This document shows, in pieces, positions 1 to 8,972 of a stretch of DNA of 13,762 nt. Source of the stretch: Glomus cerebriforme (lineage: Eukaryota > Glomeromycota > Glomeromycetes > Glomerales > Glomeraceae). How positions within the stretch are numbered: the first letter of the stretch is position 1; every line of letters starts with the position of its first letter. The position numbers were made by a program, and so were the translations under genes. The stretch spans positions 131,408 to 145,169 of the forward strand of contig QKYT01000240.1 of the NCBI GenBank assembly GCA_003550305.1. Reading direction: 5' to 3'. The notes below the pieces were generated by a model, which had not been told where the DNA came from, made no database searches, and saw only the letters and a list, made by a program, of their open reading frames with translations.

Positions 1-240
1 AATACTTATAAATCATGTGATTCTGATAAATTGTCCAATAATCTTTCTATATTATAATAACAAATGACCAAATGACAAATTATTGATGTCATTTGTCATA
101 ATCCTAAATCATTTGGCATTTGTCATTTCGCAAATGANTCAAATGACAAATGCCANAGGATTCATAATCCTTTGANCAAATGACTCNTAATCNGAAAAAT
201 GGTCAAATGACCAGGTCATTTCCGAACACTGGATGAAAAC
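1..240. repeat. Hairpin-rich CAAATGAC/GTCATTTG array
   Basis: The words CAAATGA, AAATGACAAATG and their reverse complements recur many times on both strands. The clearest fold is a perfect 15-bp stem (114-128 with 141-155), extended by AATCCT (100-105) against AGGATT (157-162) around a short loop. Ns at 138, 156, 176, 187 and 193 fall inside the array, which fits a region that sequenced or assembled poorly because of the fold. No reading frame is apparent. It could be the edge of a larger foldback element extending left of the window. Confidence 0.6.
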
Positions 241-305
241 CCTTCATTTTTGTTAGTTATTATTACCTAATTTTATCTTATAAGTTATAAAGAGGAAATT
301 CTAAT

Positions 306-400
306 CTAAACCAAACCAGCCAGTTAGGAGATACTCGACTATCTGACCGGCCTTTCCTTGCCTGATACGAGGAAGACCTCGTATACAGTATAAGGAAGTT
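306..400 (+). repeat. Double-hairpin module, copy A1
   Basis: The module holds two potential stem-loops. Hairpin 1 has its right arm CTATCTGACC at 339-348 and a partly matching left arm at 318-327 (7 of 10 positions as in copy A2), with an inner GAG/CTC mini-stem. Hairpin 2 is perfect: ATACGAGG (365-372), loop AAGA, CCTCGTAT (377-384). It is followed by ACAGTATAAGGAAG, which is shared by all copies. The preceding TCTAAACCAAACCAGCC recurs, inverted, at the outer ends of blocks B and C. Confidence 0.7.
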
Positions 401-436
401 AAAGGGGAGTTTAAAGGAAGTGGTTTTAAAAAGGAA

Positions 437-545
437 CTAAACTGGTCAGATAGGAGATGCTCAACTATCTGACCTTATTTGCCTGATACGAGGAAAACCT
501 CATATACAGTATAAGGAAGCTAAAAGGGAGTTTAAAGGGTACGAG
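437..545 (+). repeat. Double-hairpin module, copy A2
   Basis: This is the second tandem copy, offset about 121-126 bp from the first. Hairpin 1 is perfect over 10 bp (GGTCAGATAG at 444-453 with CTATCTGACC at 465-474). Within its 11-base loop a GAG/CTC mini-stem (454-456 with 460-462) leaves a 3-base apex. Hairpin 2 (486-493 with 498-505) has one C/A mismatch. The copy ends with the shared ACAGTATAAGGAAG and a purine-rich tail. Confidence 0.7.
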
Positions 546-604
546 TATTAAAAGGGAATGTAAGATAAAATTAGGATAATACAGTAATAACTAAAAATTG
601 AAGG

Positions 605-1809
605 AATATTGAAAAAATGGTAGTATTTATATTTTTAAAAATATTAATATAAATGAGTCAAAAATATTAAAAACATAAGAAATTTGCGTGATTTGACTCA
701 TTTGTTATTGTATCATTATTAATTTGAAATTTTCTATTTTTAAACATAGTTTATATGATTAATTACATAATCTTTTATTAGTTCACATGAAAAATTTCTA
801 TATATGTTAAAAACTCATGATTTTTCAGGCCAATCTGTAACTAATTGATAGACTATGCATAATAAATAAATTACAAAAACATCTTGGTATTTCTTTACCA
901 ATAATATTTTTCCAAAAATTTAGATAATTATATTTGATAATAACGATTACTTAAAGAACTAATTAATGTAAGAATAGAATAATAATACATAGATTCACCA
1001 AAAAAAAAGAATAAATTGATTTATAAAGTCAAATCACTTTTTTAATAATAGTAATAAAATTATAAACCTATTTTATAGTTTTTCAAAAAATATATTTTTG
1101 GGGAGTGATTATATAGTAATAGATTTCTTCCATTCATGGCATTGTGTATATTAGTCTACATGCAAATTGCAAAAAAAAAATTGTTCCTTTTTCGTAAAAT
1201 TTAGTGAAATATTTTATAAATAATATATTTATTTATTACATTTTGAAACTTATTATACTACGGTATGAGCAAATTTAATTTTTTGATTTTAATGTTTACA
1301 TTTTATTATATATGAATTATTTTTATTTTTAAATAATAAAATTTTTTTTTCCTCCAGCAACAAAAAACTTCAATTTTTTACGTCACATAATAAGCGCTAC
1401 TAAATCTCTTTTCACCGCTAAACTCTTATTCCATCAAATTCATCATTAGTGAATTCTAAAAACAATAGTAATTTGAAATTATCAATTCATTTGTTGAACA
1501 ATAAATTGGTCGATTAAATCAGACGATGAGTAGGTAAATGAATTTATTAACTGTTTATGAGCAAAATCTTATTTTTTTAAGAAAATTAAGGAAACTACAT
1601 TTTGTATAATAGAAAGTAAAAATGTGTTGCAAGCAATCCGATTAACTTGTTTAAATAAAATTAATTCATCATTATATATACAATATCTAATTGCAAATTT
1701 TCAATTGTAAAATGTCAATTCCAAATAAATAATATATTTTTTTTGATATTAACTTATTGAATATCTACAAATAAATTATATATTTGAAAACTCTATGCTT
1801 ATTATATTA
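605..1809. other. No recognisable gene
   Basis: This stretch is very A+T-rich and stops are frequent in all frames. Two TGASTCA heptamers (654-660 and 694-700) and the 20-mer beginning TTATTGTATC at 705-724 (repeated at 2712-2731) are the only patterns noted. Around 1360-1450 base composition is slightly more balanced and a short minus-strand open stretch exists, but no protein family is recognisable. Confidence 0.4.
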
Positions 1810-2440
1810 TCATTTTTTTCGTAATAATCTGCTTGTATAAATAGCTTCAAATGATAAACTAGTTGAGGGCATAATACCTGCTGATGAATTATTATTAATT
1901 TCTTCTGCTTTCTATCTTTTTTAATTCTGTTACTTTTACATATTTCCACTGATCTAAAATATCTTTAACTGCTATTTGTCGATTTAATGGATTTTAAGCA
2001 TCTTTTAATCAAGTGTACAATTACTTTAATATTAAATCTTGGCTAAACCCTTGACAAATTTTTATACCTAAAATTTCACCATGGCTTGTATCACATAATT
2101 TAACATTTATATTTAAATAATTTCGTAAACTTCCATTCTCTGCATATTGTAAAATCATTACATAATTTTTTGTGTCTGGATTTTGAGTTATTTCATAAAG
2201 TCTAATAATAGGAAAATAATCTCCAAAATTTAATTTTATTGTATGACGTATTCAAAAATTTTATTAAATAATAGTAAATTAATTTACATATCATTGATAA
2301 ATTCTTATGTATTATTTTTTTGAGTTATTTAAACTTTTTAGTGCTATAAAACCAATTTTGATTTTTATTCCAATATTGTATAGACCATCAATCCAATTTG
2401 TAATATACAGTATTCAATATTATAAATATATCATAAGATA
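1810..2440 (-). pseudogene. Decayed protein kinase, Rhizophagus-type, with internal deletion
   Basis: Read on the minus strand, kinase pieces appear in order but across several frames. At about 2355-2420 are a VYY glycine-loop remnant and a WIDG-like linker, followed by WNKNQNW. At about 2290-2345 is IALKSLNNSKKI, carrying the ATP-site VAIK-type lysine. At 2251-2085 are YEITQNPDTKNYVM and QYAENGSLRNYL, the hinge and alpha-D region. At about 2070-1940 are GIKICQGF, HLIKRCL and NPLNR, the alpha-F to alpha-I region. A tail at about 1896-1813 contains SLSFEAIYTSRLL. The HxD catalytic loop, DFG and APE segments are missing, apparently by deletion between the alpha-D region and GEILGIKICQGF. In-frame stops near 2005-2027 and at least three frameshifts make a functional product unlikely. 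In life this family phosphorylates Ser/Thr or Tyr; here it is a relic. The 2440 boundary is approximate. Confidence 0.85.
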
Positions 2441-2911
2441 TCTACTCAAATACTTTTAATTATTTGCGGTATCTGAACTTGTTAAATGAATTTATCAATA
2501 ACATTACTACCACTAGTCCAATTTTTGAAAAGAAAATGTTGAATTTTTTACTTTTATTAATTGAAATATATTATATCTGTTGTAATACAAAGTATCTTGC
2601 ATTTGGTAATGATATCATAATATATGATTTGCATGTGAAAAAATCATGTAATAAATCATTATTTACCATAAATACTAAAAATATTAAATATGACTCATCA
2701 TTCTTAATTAATTATTGTATCATTATTAATTACGACTCATTATTATATTCTTATTATTTTTAAATATATAAATACCATCTTTTTTAAACATTTCGTATTA
2801 ATTTTCATAATTTCATATGGTATCTTTAATTATATTATTATATAAATACATTATTTTCTAATCATCTTGTGCAGTGTGATAATTCAAGTTGTTTATTTCC
2901 TCCCTACCCTT
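2441..2911. other. No convincing gene; open frame without homology
   Basis: A plus-strand frame stays open from 2464 to 2763 (99 codons), but it begins at a TTG rather than an ATG and is built almost wholly of Asn, Ile, Tyr, Leu and Ser, as expected from A+T-rich noncoding DNA. I recognise no domain. The stretch also holds a TGACTCA (2691-2697) and the second copy of the TTATTGTATC 20-mer (2712-2731). Confidence 0.4.
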
Positions 2912-3160
2912 TTAACACCTACTCTTTAAACTCTCTCTTATCTTCCTTATACTGCATATGAGGTCTTCCTCTATCAGGCAAGGAAACCAGTAATACCAGT
3001 CAGTTAGTTGAGTATCTTCTATCTGGCGGGTTTGGTATTTTTTTTTTAAATTCCTTTAAATTTCCTCTTCTCTTCCTTATACTGTATATAGAGGTCTTCT
3101 TCGTATCAGGCAAGGAAAGACCGGTCAGATCTGGCTGGTTTGGTTTAGACTAGAATTCCC
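2912..3160 (-). repeat. Double-hairpin repeat, two copies, inverted (block B)
   Basis: This is the reverse complement of the block A modules. Two CTTCCTTATACTG sites (2942-2954 and 3072-3084), each followed by a degraded hairpin 2 (AGGTCTTC core) and CAGGCAAGGAAA, mark two tandem units. Hairpin 1 of the inner unit lies at 3001-3007 with 3019-3025 (one mismatch). In the outer unit hairpin 1 has lost its loop, leaving GGTCAGATCTGG. The outer edge reads GGCTGGTTTGGTTTAGACTA, the complement of the start of block A. The long terminal inverted repeats of block A are not visible here. Confidence 0.75.
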
Positions 3161-3205
3161 TTTCCATTTCCTTATATACTTATTGACTACTTTATTTATG
3201 AGCTC

Positions 3206-3840
3206 ATGTACCAACACCACCAACACCCACAAAGTTTTGGAGAAAGTGAAGATTAAATGATTTCTAAAAGTGTTTTTTTAAACCATGGAAGCTATTGTAA
3301 AAAAAAAAAAAAAATCAAAAATGATAATTGGAATAATTGTTAATAAGAAAGTAAAACCATTTATTAAAATTGGATTCTTTTTATGGACATAGGAAAAGCT
3401 TCATAATCCAGTTAGCAAACAGATGATAAAAAAGACACTAAGAAGAAATATCAGCAGAAAAATAAGACCAATAATGGATATTTTACAACAGAACATGGTG
3501 AATAACAAAATTATTGAAGAATTTATTGTATGAGATGGGTTGGACAAAAGAAAAGTTTATCAAATATTTCCTCACCATTGGCAATTGCTCTTTTACCAAC
3601 CAAATATAGTAGTAAATTAAATGGAATTGAAAGAAGAATGTGGAAATGGTCAAATAAATAAGCAGAACAAGTCAACTTACAATAAACATACTGCTTTCAT
3701 GGATTAAACAAACATAAAAGGAAATTCATGACAGGAAATTCTACAACTTAGAATATATATCAAAGTCTAAAGTGAATTCAAGAAAAATTTGAATTATGAG
3801 CAAAAAGGAAAAATAATATTAAACAAAAGCAAACAATAAA
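3206..3840 (+). pseudogene. Lysine-rich decayed coding remnant downstream of block B, family unknown
   Basis: The plus strand becomes strongly purine-rich here and short open frames succeed one another with shifts. One runs 3393-3533 (NPVSKQMIKKTLRRNISRKI, then MDILQQNMVNNKIIEEF). Another runs 3502-3609 (NLLYEMGWTKEKFIKYF) and overlaps the first as if one indel separates them. Further on are CFHGLNKHKRKFMTGNSTT (about 3690-3748) and an ILNKSKQ end. Individually these are no longer than chance allows in such DNA, but the overlapping handover and charged composition suggest a decayed gene. A poly-A run (3299-3314) lies inside the span. I do not recognise the family; a transposon-encoded protein is a guess from the adjacent repeat. 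Confidence 0.3.
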
Positions 3841-6800
3841 GTAAGGGTTATAACAACAAAATAAGAATTGATCAATTTAGAAATAGATATATGATAAATC
3901 TGAAACAAATAGCTACAGTATTATTTTGGGAAACATATAGTTAGAACATTAATTTTTTAGTTTATTATTTAGTAGAAGATATAATTTCATATATTCAAAT
4001 CCAATTTTTACAATTTAAAACTTTTATTTTAACATTTAAAAATAATATTTATTTTATTTTTTTATAATTTATGTAATTTTCAAAATTAATATTAATGAAT
4101 AAAAGATTATTTAAATTATTGAAAATAAGTGATGTGTAAAATGCTTGGACGTACATAAGAAAACACATGCAAATAATTACTACAAAGATAAAAAAAAATT
4201 AATGAAATAAACGATTATAATACCACATACAAGAGTTTTCTCCTACTAAAGTACAGCAAATTGTCCTGTCCCGAACCTCAATCTGTACAAAAGCAGATCA
4301 TAACATATCTTCAATTTATATAGTAAAAATCGTAAAAATATTACACACTCGTGTTTGTTTAATGTCAGGAATTCGATTGATGATATTAAATTCAGATGTG
4401 AATAATTATAGCAGAGCTAAAAAAAATCATAAAGTACTTGTTAAATGTAAAAATCATGATAAATCAAATAAAACTTAACTAATAATTAAAATTTTTAGGA
4501 CACCTGACTCTTAGATGAACGTGTAATATTGAGGAACAATAATTTATAATTAGATTCCAAGATATCCACATCAGAGATATATTCTAACAATTCCATCAGA
4601 ATAATCAAACTATTAGTTAACCTAAAGAAATATAACGCAACTGTTTTATTTAGACCTCTCATATATTCCTTTTTATCCATATCTAAATGTAATGGTCTTT
4701 ATCTCCATATTGTTGAATATGCTGCTGTAACAAACCATTTCTTTAAATACAATAAATTTCTTATATGTATCCATTCAAATGTTAATAATTAAGTTTATTA
4801 AGTTTTGACTGTATTTCTTGAATTAATTCATCAAATTTGTTTTTTGTTTATAAATTTTTTTTAAATCATTTAATTGGCATTGTTAACATATAAATGTTTA
4901 ATATATCCGTATCAGAAAAGGTGAATAAGGGATTATATTAGATGATATTCATTTTTCAATATAAGACAAAGCTGAAGAAACTGTCAGTAGTGTAGAAAAA
5001 TCGGTTATACCTTACTTTCATCACAATTTATGGAGGATATGGGGGGAAGGAATAATTCACCGTATTTTTCATATTGATCAGTATCTAGAAATGAACTAAT
5101 TGGAGATTTCTTTTTAAACAAAATTAGAATTGAATAAAGGTTGAAATTACAATCATTTTTAAAAACCATTTAAATTGAGATTAATATAATATCGTTGATA
5201 GGTTAGTGATTTTTTTTATACAAATTGCATAAATATATAAACTCTGAATACTTATAAAATGACAATATTGGGAACAAGTGATCAATCATTAACTTTAAAT
5301 TATGAAGTCTAACAAAACGAATGCATTGTTGAAGCTTTAAAAATCAGTTTTCATTGTCAAAATTCTAAATCTTGAGCAAGTCCAATTTAACTGAGTCTAA
5401 TAAATGTTTTAAGAAAAGGTTGGCAAATTTAATATCTTATTTGGCTCTTTAAAAATTAAATTAATACAATATTTTTGAGGTTTCGAAAAAGTATCATTTT
5501 TCAAAACCAGTTTGGTATAATTTTGAATTTTTTTTCTTTGTTTTCGATCAAGAAGAATTAAAGACTGATCATAAAATTAAGAGAATGTATGATATCATGA
5601 TATGAATTGATTTTGACTATAAAATCTTAGATTTTTATTAGGTAATATTCATGTTTTTTTTTGTATTTAGTTCGGCTCTTTGCTTTAAGATAGATGAAAT
5701 TCATGAACTATTTGGTTATTTCTCCATTGTTTATATTAAATTAAATTAAAATAATTATAAGAAAGTTTTATTTTTCTTGAGTAAAAATATATTTATTTTT
5801 TTTTGTATACTTTTTTATGTTCAGTGTTTGGCTTCATGAATTTGAAATGTGTAATAGTGTTTTCATAAAATTGTACAGGATTTTAATATATACCAAAAAT
5901 AAATCAAAAGAAATTTTGATTTTTTTTATTTTGATCAGTGAAGAAAGGTTTCTAACAAACAAAATTCAAATAAAATAAATAAAAGTAATTCTGAAATTCT
6001 CATCCCTGTGATGCAATTTACAACACCATTTTTTCATCGAAAAAAGAGCCAAAATATAATGACTTCAAAAAGTAATCGTGAGCCATTATTGTATTCCCTT
6101 TTTCTTCTTTTTGTGAATTTATTTTATAATCATTTTTTTTATCATTTTACAGAAAGCTTTAATTAATCATAATTAGTACCTCCTACAATACGAAACGCAA
6201 AGCATAATGTTACACTATTTAGTAAATCAAATAATGGATTCTACTAATAATATAATGACATTAATAAAATATATATTACAAAGTAATATTTCAGCGTAGT
6301 AAATAATATTCAATTTCTGATAGTAAATTCACTGGTAAAATACAATAATTTTGACGTTGATTAAAACTTGAATGGATATATTGTAGATATTTGTCATTTC
6401 ATTGGTTTAATTATTGCGCGAGAATTATTTTCTTTTTAAATAATAATCGGAATTACAAAAGGGACTATAACATTTTCCTGCCTGGTAAATGAAAAGATTA
6501 TTTTACAAAGTATCAATGTATAGTTAACGTAGGTGGCACAGATTTACAGAAATTTCGATCATACTGTACATAAGTTATAGATTTGACTCATTTTGAATTA
6601 TTTAAACCAGAGGAGAAATTGTTAAAGTAGATTCCGTTGACATTATGAAGAAAATTAACATCCAAAGAAATATTCCGCCAAAAACAAAATTAACATAAAA
6701 AAAAAATTATTAAAATTCAAAGAATAAATTCATAAAAAAAATTAAATTAACTTTAATTCGTTCTTACCATAAGATTACTTAAATTACTAAATATTTTACC

Positions 6801-7014
6801 ATAAATTTTTCAATATTTACAAAGTTCCATAATTAATATTCATAATCATCTAAAACCTTAAGTAAATTTTGAATAAGTAAACATTATAATATTTCAATTA
6901 AAATAATTAAATGGTCTTAGTCATCTTTAATTATATGATTCGTTTATTTTACAAAGATTTAGTAATAAGATTTTTTTTACAATTTTTTTTATTAATACTT
7001 GTATATTTTGTCAG
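3841..7014. other. Long stretch without a supportable gene
   Basis: I find no intact gene, RNA gene or clear mobile element here. Weak patterns are as follows. On the minus strand two open frames, 4680-4504 and 4416-4246, could be joined in phase by a GT...AG interval (4503-4417), but neither resembles a known family. Near 5020-5060 there is a small G-rich patch. Around 5270-5420 base composition is less A+T-rich with broken frames. At 6515-6640 on the plus strand a broken frame reads CIVNVGGTDLQKFRSYC, faintly like the start of a BTB/T1 domain. One TGACTCA is at 6584-6590. All are too weak to name as genes. Confidence 0.4.
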
Positions 7015-7181
7015 CTATTTATTTCGAGAATCAAAAAGGTGCACATGTTGAATTTCCATAATGACCATAGTCATGATTCAGGACAGTTACAATTTGTTAT
7101 AGAACTGTAAGCACCATATCTGGCTTTAAATTACCATCCATTTTGAACATCAGGAACATCAGGAGTACAATCATGCTTGCG
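7015..7181 (-). pseudogene. Small decayed coding-like fragment, family unknown
   Basis: The minus strand reads RKHDCTPDVPDVQNGW, a stop, then KARYGAYSSITNCNCPES. A shift of frame near 7073 then gives MVIMEIQHVHLFDSRNK ending at a TAG (7015-7017). The residue composition (Cys, Pro, Gly, Asp, Trp, His) is unlike the Asn/Ile/Lys/Tyr background and suggests a real ancestral exon broken by one stop and one indel. It might equally be chance, since the pieces are short. I recognise no domain. Confidence 0.3.
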
Positions 7182-7301
7182 TGATTGCTTGATTTATTAT
7201 TGGATCATTAATAATTTTGACTTAATTTCCCCTTTATTATCGTTCTTATATTCAAAATCGATCAGAACACCAACTGAATGCTCAAATTTATTTTTTCTCT
7301 A

Positions 7302-7437
7302 TAACCCTCTTAAAAATAAACTGCCCTTCTTATCTTTCCTTATACTGCATATGAGGTCTTCCTTATATCAGGCAAGGAAAGACCAGTCAGTTAATTGAGT
7401 AACTCCTAACTGCTGGTTTGGTTTAGACTAGAATCCC
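7302..7437 (-). repeat. Double-hairpin repeat, single copy, inverted (block C)
   Basis: One unit lies in the same orientation as block B: CCTTATACTGCATATGAGGTCTTCC (from 7338), CAGGCAAGGAAAGACC, a hairpin-1 region, then GCTGGTTTGGTTTAGACTAGAAT at the outer edge. Hairpin 1 pairs CAGTTA (7388-7393) with TAACTG (7407-7412) and keeps the inner GAG/CTC (7397-7399 with 7403-7405). Any open frame reading through this block (for example 7177-7398, plus) should be treated as spurious because it is repeat sequence. Confidence 0.75.
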
Positions 7438-7463
7438 TTACTCAATTCTTATTACTTATATTT

Positions 7464-8120
7464 ATGAAGCAATATAGAGGACCAAAGAGATTTTTATTTC
7501 AACAAGCAGAAAGAAGTTGAAATACTGAAACAAACCCAAAAGAGAAAAAAAATTAGTTTCGAACAGATAAATAAATTAATAAAAAAATTACAAAAGAAAA
7601 TAAAAGTAAAGGGATAAAAGAATTAATTAATAAGTGAAAGACCACTAAAAGAGGACCCTGGCAAAATGATTAAGATTAAGAGGATGCTTAATTAGAATTA
7701 TAACAATAATTGAACTATGCAAAAAACAAATTAAATGGACATTTAAGAATGAATAATAAAAAGTTGTATAAGTGAAAAAAAGGAAATGTCTTCAAAAGAA
7801 AAAAAAATCCCAAATTCCCTATAAAACTTCTGATATTTTCAAGTTGCTGTTATGTGCCCGAAAGAACAACTTAAAGAAAAAATGATTATAAATAAAGAAA
7901 GTTGTATTGATTTAGAAAGGAAATGCCAGAAAGAGATTAGTGATCACTTACAGAAAATGGAAAAAAAGTGAAGATTAATTAAAAGATGCAAAATGGACAT
8001 ATCACTACTTAATACTTATATAACAATTCAGTCTCGTTATGAACATATATCTATTGGTAGAAATAGCAAAGAAACAGAAAATGTGAAAAAGAAAAACAGA
8101 TTATATAATAGAGATTAAAG
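7464..8120 (+). pseudogene. Lysine-rich decayed coding remnant downstream of block C, family unknown
   Basis: As after block B, the plus strand is purine-rich and yields broken Lys/Glu/Gln-rich frames. The first is MKQYRGPKRFLFQQAERS from the ATG at 7464, ending at a stop. A second, in another frame, reads VEILKQTQKRKKISFEQINK, KLQKKIKVKG, a stop, then RPLKEDPGKMIKIKRM (to about 7690). Later pieces include CQKEISDHLQKMEKK near 7925-7970. Charged helical composition suggests a former coiled-coil or nucleic-acid-binding region. The similarity to the remnant after block B lies in position and composition; I could not establish alignment. The stretch ends in a T-rich tract near 8130-8165. Confidence 0.28.
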
Positions 8121-8280
8121 AATATTTTTATTTACTTTTTTATTTATTTATTTATTTTTTTTATCTATAATGTATAATTACAATAATAAACAAAACCTAT
8201 TGATTATTTATTAAATTATTTTTTTTTTTGCTAAAAAATGTGTTTTTAAATTTACTGGATGATATTAATTTCTTCTGATA

Positions 8281-8382
8281 ACAAGTTAAAGTTGTAAACC
8301 GAAAAAATTCTATCCCAAGTTAAAATTGTGGAGAAGGGAATTAGGTCACAAATTTAAGTTGTGAAACGAAAAAAAATATAAT
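8281..8382 (+). repeat. Three degenerate tandem repeats of about 34 bp
   Basis: Units begin at 8281, 8315 and 8348 with ACAAGTTAAAGTTGT, CCAAGTTAAAATTGT and ACAAATTTAAGTTGT. Units 1 and 3 also share GAAACGAAAAA or CCGAAAAAA about 17 bases in. Spacing is 33-34 bp. The middle unit has diverged in its second half. A possible fourth, very degraded unit follows near 8400 (GTAAATTGTGAC). Confidence 0.45.
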
Positions 8383-8972
8383 ACAATATTATGTGCCATT
8401 GTAAATTGTGACTGACTCAGTTTTATATTTACGACATTTGAGATAGGTAAAGTTTAGGTAAATTTATGGGATAAAGGACAAGAGGATTTTTGCAAAGAAA
8501 AAAAAATGCAGCATAAGTCACAACAAGTATTAAATTGTCTTTATTTGTACGAGCATACTATTACGGCTTTCTTTTTTATCCTAAATTTTCGAAATTTTGA
8601 GCTATCAATATCTAAACATTAGCAAATATTATCAAATAAATTCTATTGTATAATAATTATCATTAGTTTCTATGACAGAGGAAGTAGGTTTATATTAGTA
8701 GAATCTTGTACCATAATTGAATTTTAAGATGTTTAAGAAATTGAATTTTCTTTTATTTATTTAAATTATTACAATAGTTAGGATCCACTTGTTTCCATTT
8801 TTTTCCTAAGATTATTTTTATGTAAAAATGAAAATATATTTGGAGGAATGAAATTAAAAATGATTGGGAAGATTTATCGAGAAAAAAAAAGGTATCTAAC
8901 TTAAAGAAATAAAATATATATTCAGAAAAAGCGTTAAAAGGTAAATTGGATTTTAATATGATGCGTACATTG
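8383..8972. other. No supportable gene; 3' flank of the HMG-box gene
   Basis: A plus-strand frame is open at 8458-8622 (55 codons, an ATG at 8506), but this length is expected by chance in such DNA and no domain is recognisable. One TGACTCA lies at 8413-8419. The part nearest 8972 is the presumed 3' untranslated flank of the minus-strand HMG-box gene. No clear polyadenylation signal can be singled out from the A+T background. Confidence 0.35.

Larger units (their letters stand above)
241..604. mobile_element. MITE-like element with about 40-bp terminal inverted repeats (block A)
   Basis: The left end (241-280, starting CCTTCATTTTTG) is matched in inverted orientation by the right end (561-604, ending AAAATTGAAGG). 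Both arms carry the CCTAATTTTATCTTA core on their inner side, with a few mismatches and small gaps. Inside are two tandem copies of a 121-126-bp module (about 301-436 and 437-560). The element is about 364 bp, has no coding capacity, and so resembles a miniature inverted-repeat transposable element. I could not identify a target-site duplication: the flanks GGATGAAAAC and AATATTGAAA do not match cleanly. The superfamily is therefore unassigned. Confidence 0.6.

Noticed and set aside
2464..2763. 99-codon plus-strand open frame
   Set aside because: It starts at TTG, is made almost only of Asn, Ile, Tyr, Leu, Ser and Lys codons typical of A+T-rich noncoding DNA, and has no domain.
4246..4680. 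Possible two-exon minus-strand gene (4680-4504 joined to 4416-4246 by a GT...AG interval in phase)
   Set aside because: Several open stretches of 55-60 codons are expected by chance over both strands at this composition, the donor GTGTCC is poor, and neither part resembles a protein family.
6515..6640. BTB/T1-like motif IVNVGGTDLQKF on the plus strand
   Set aside because: Only about a dozen residues resemble the domain, and stops follow closely with no later domain parts.
7177..7398. 73-codon plus-strand open frame
   Set aside because: Its second half reads straight through repeat block C and its first half overlaps a minus-strand fragment, so it is an accident of repeat sequence.
8458..8622. 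55-codon plus-strand open frame with an internal ATG at 8506
   Set aside because: Length is within chance expectation and no recognisable motif is present.
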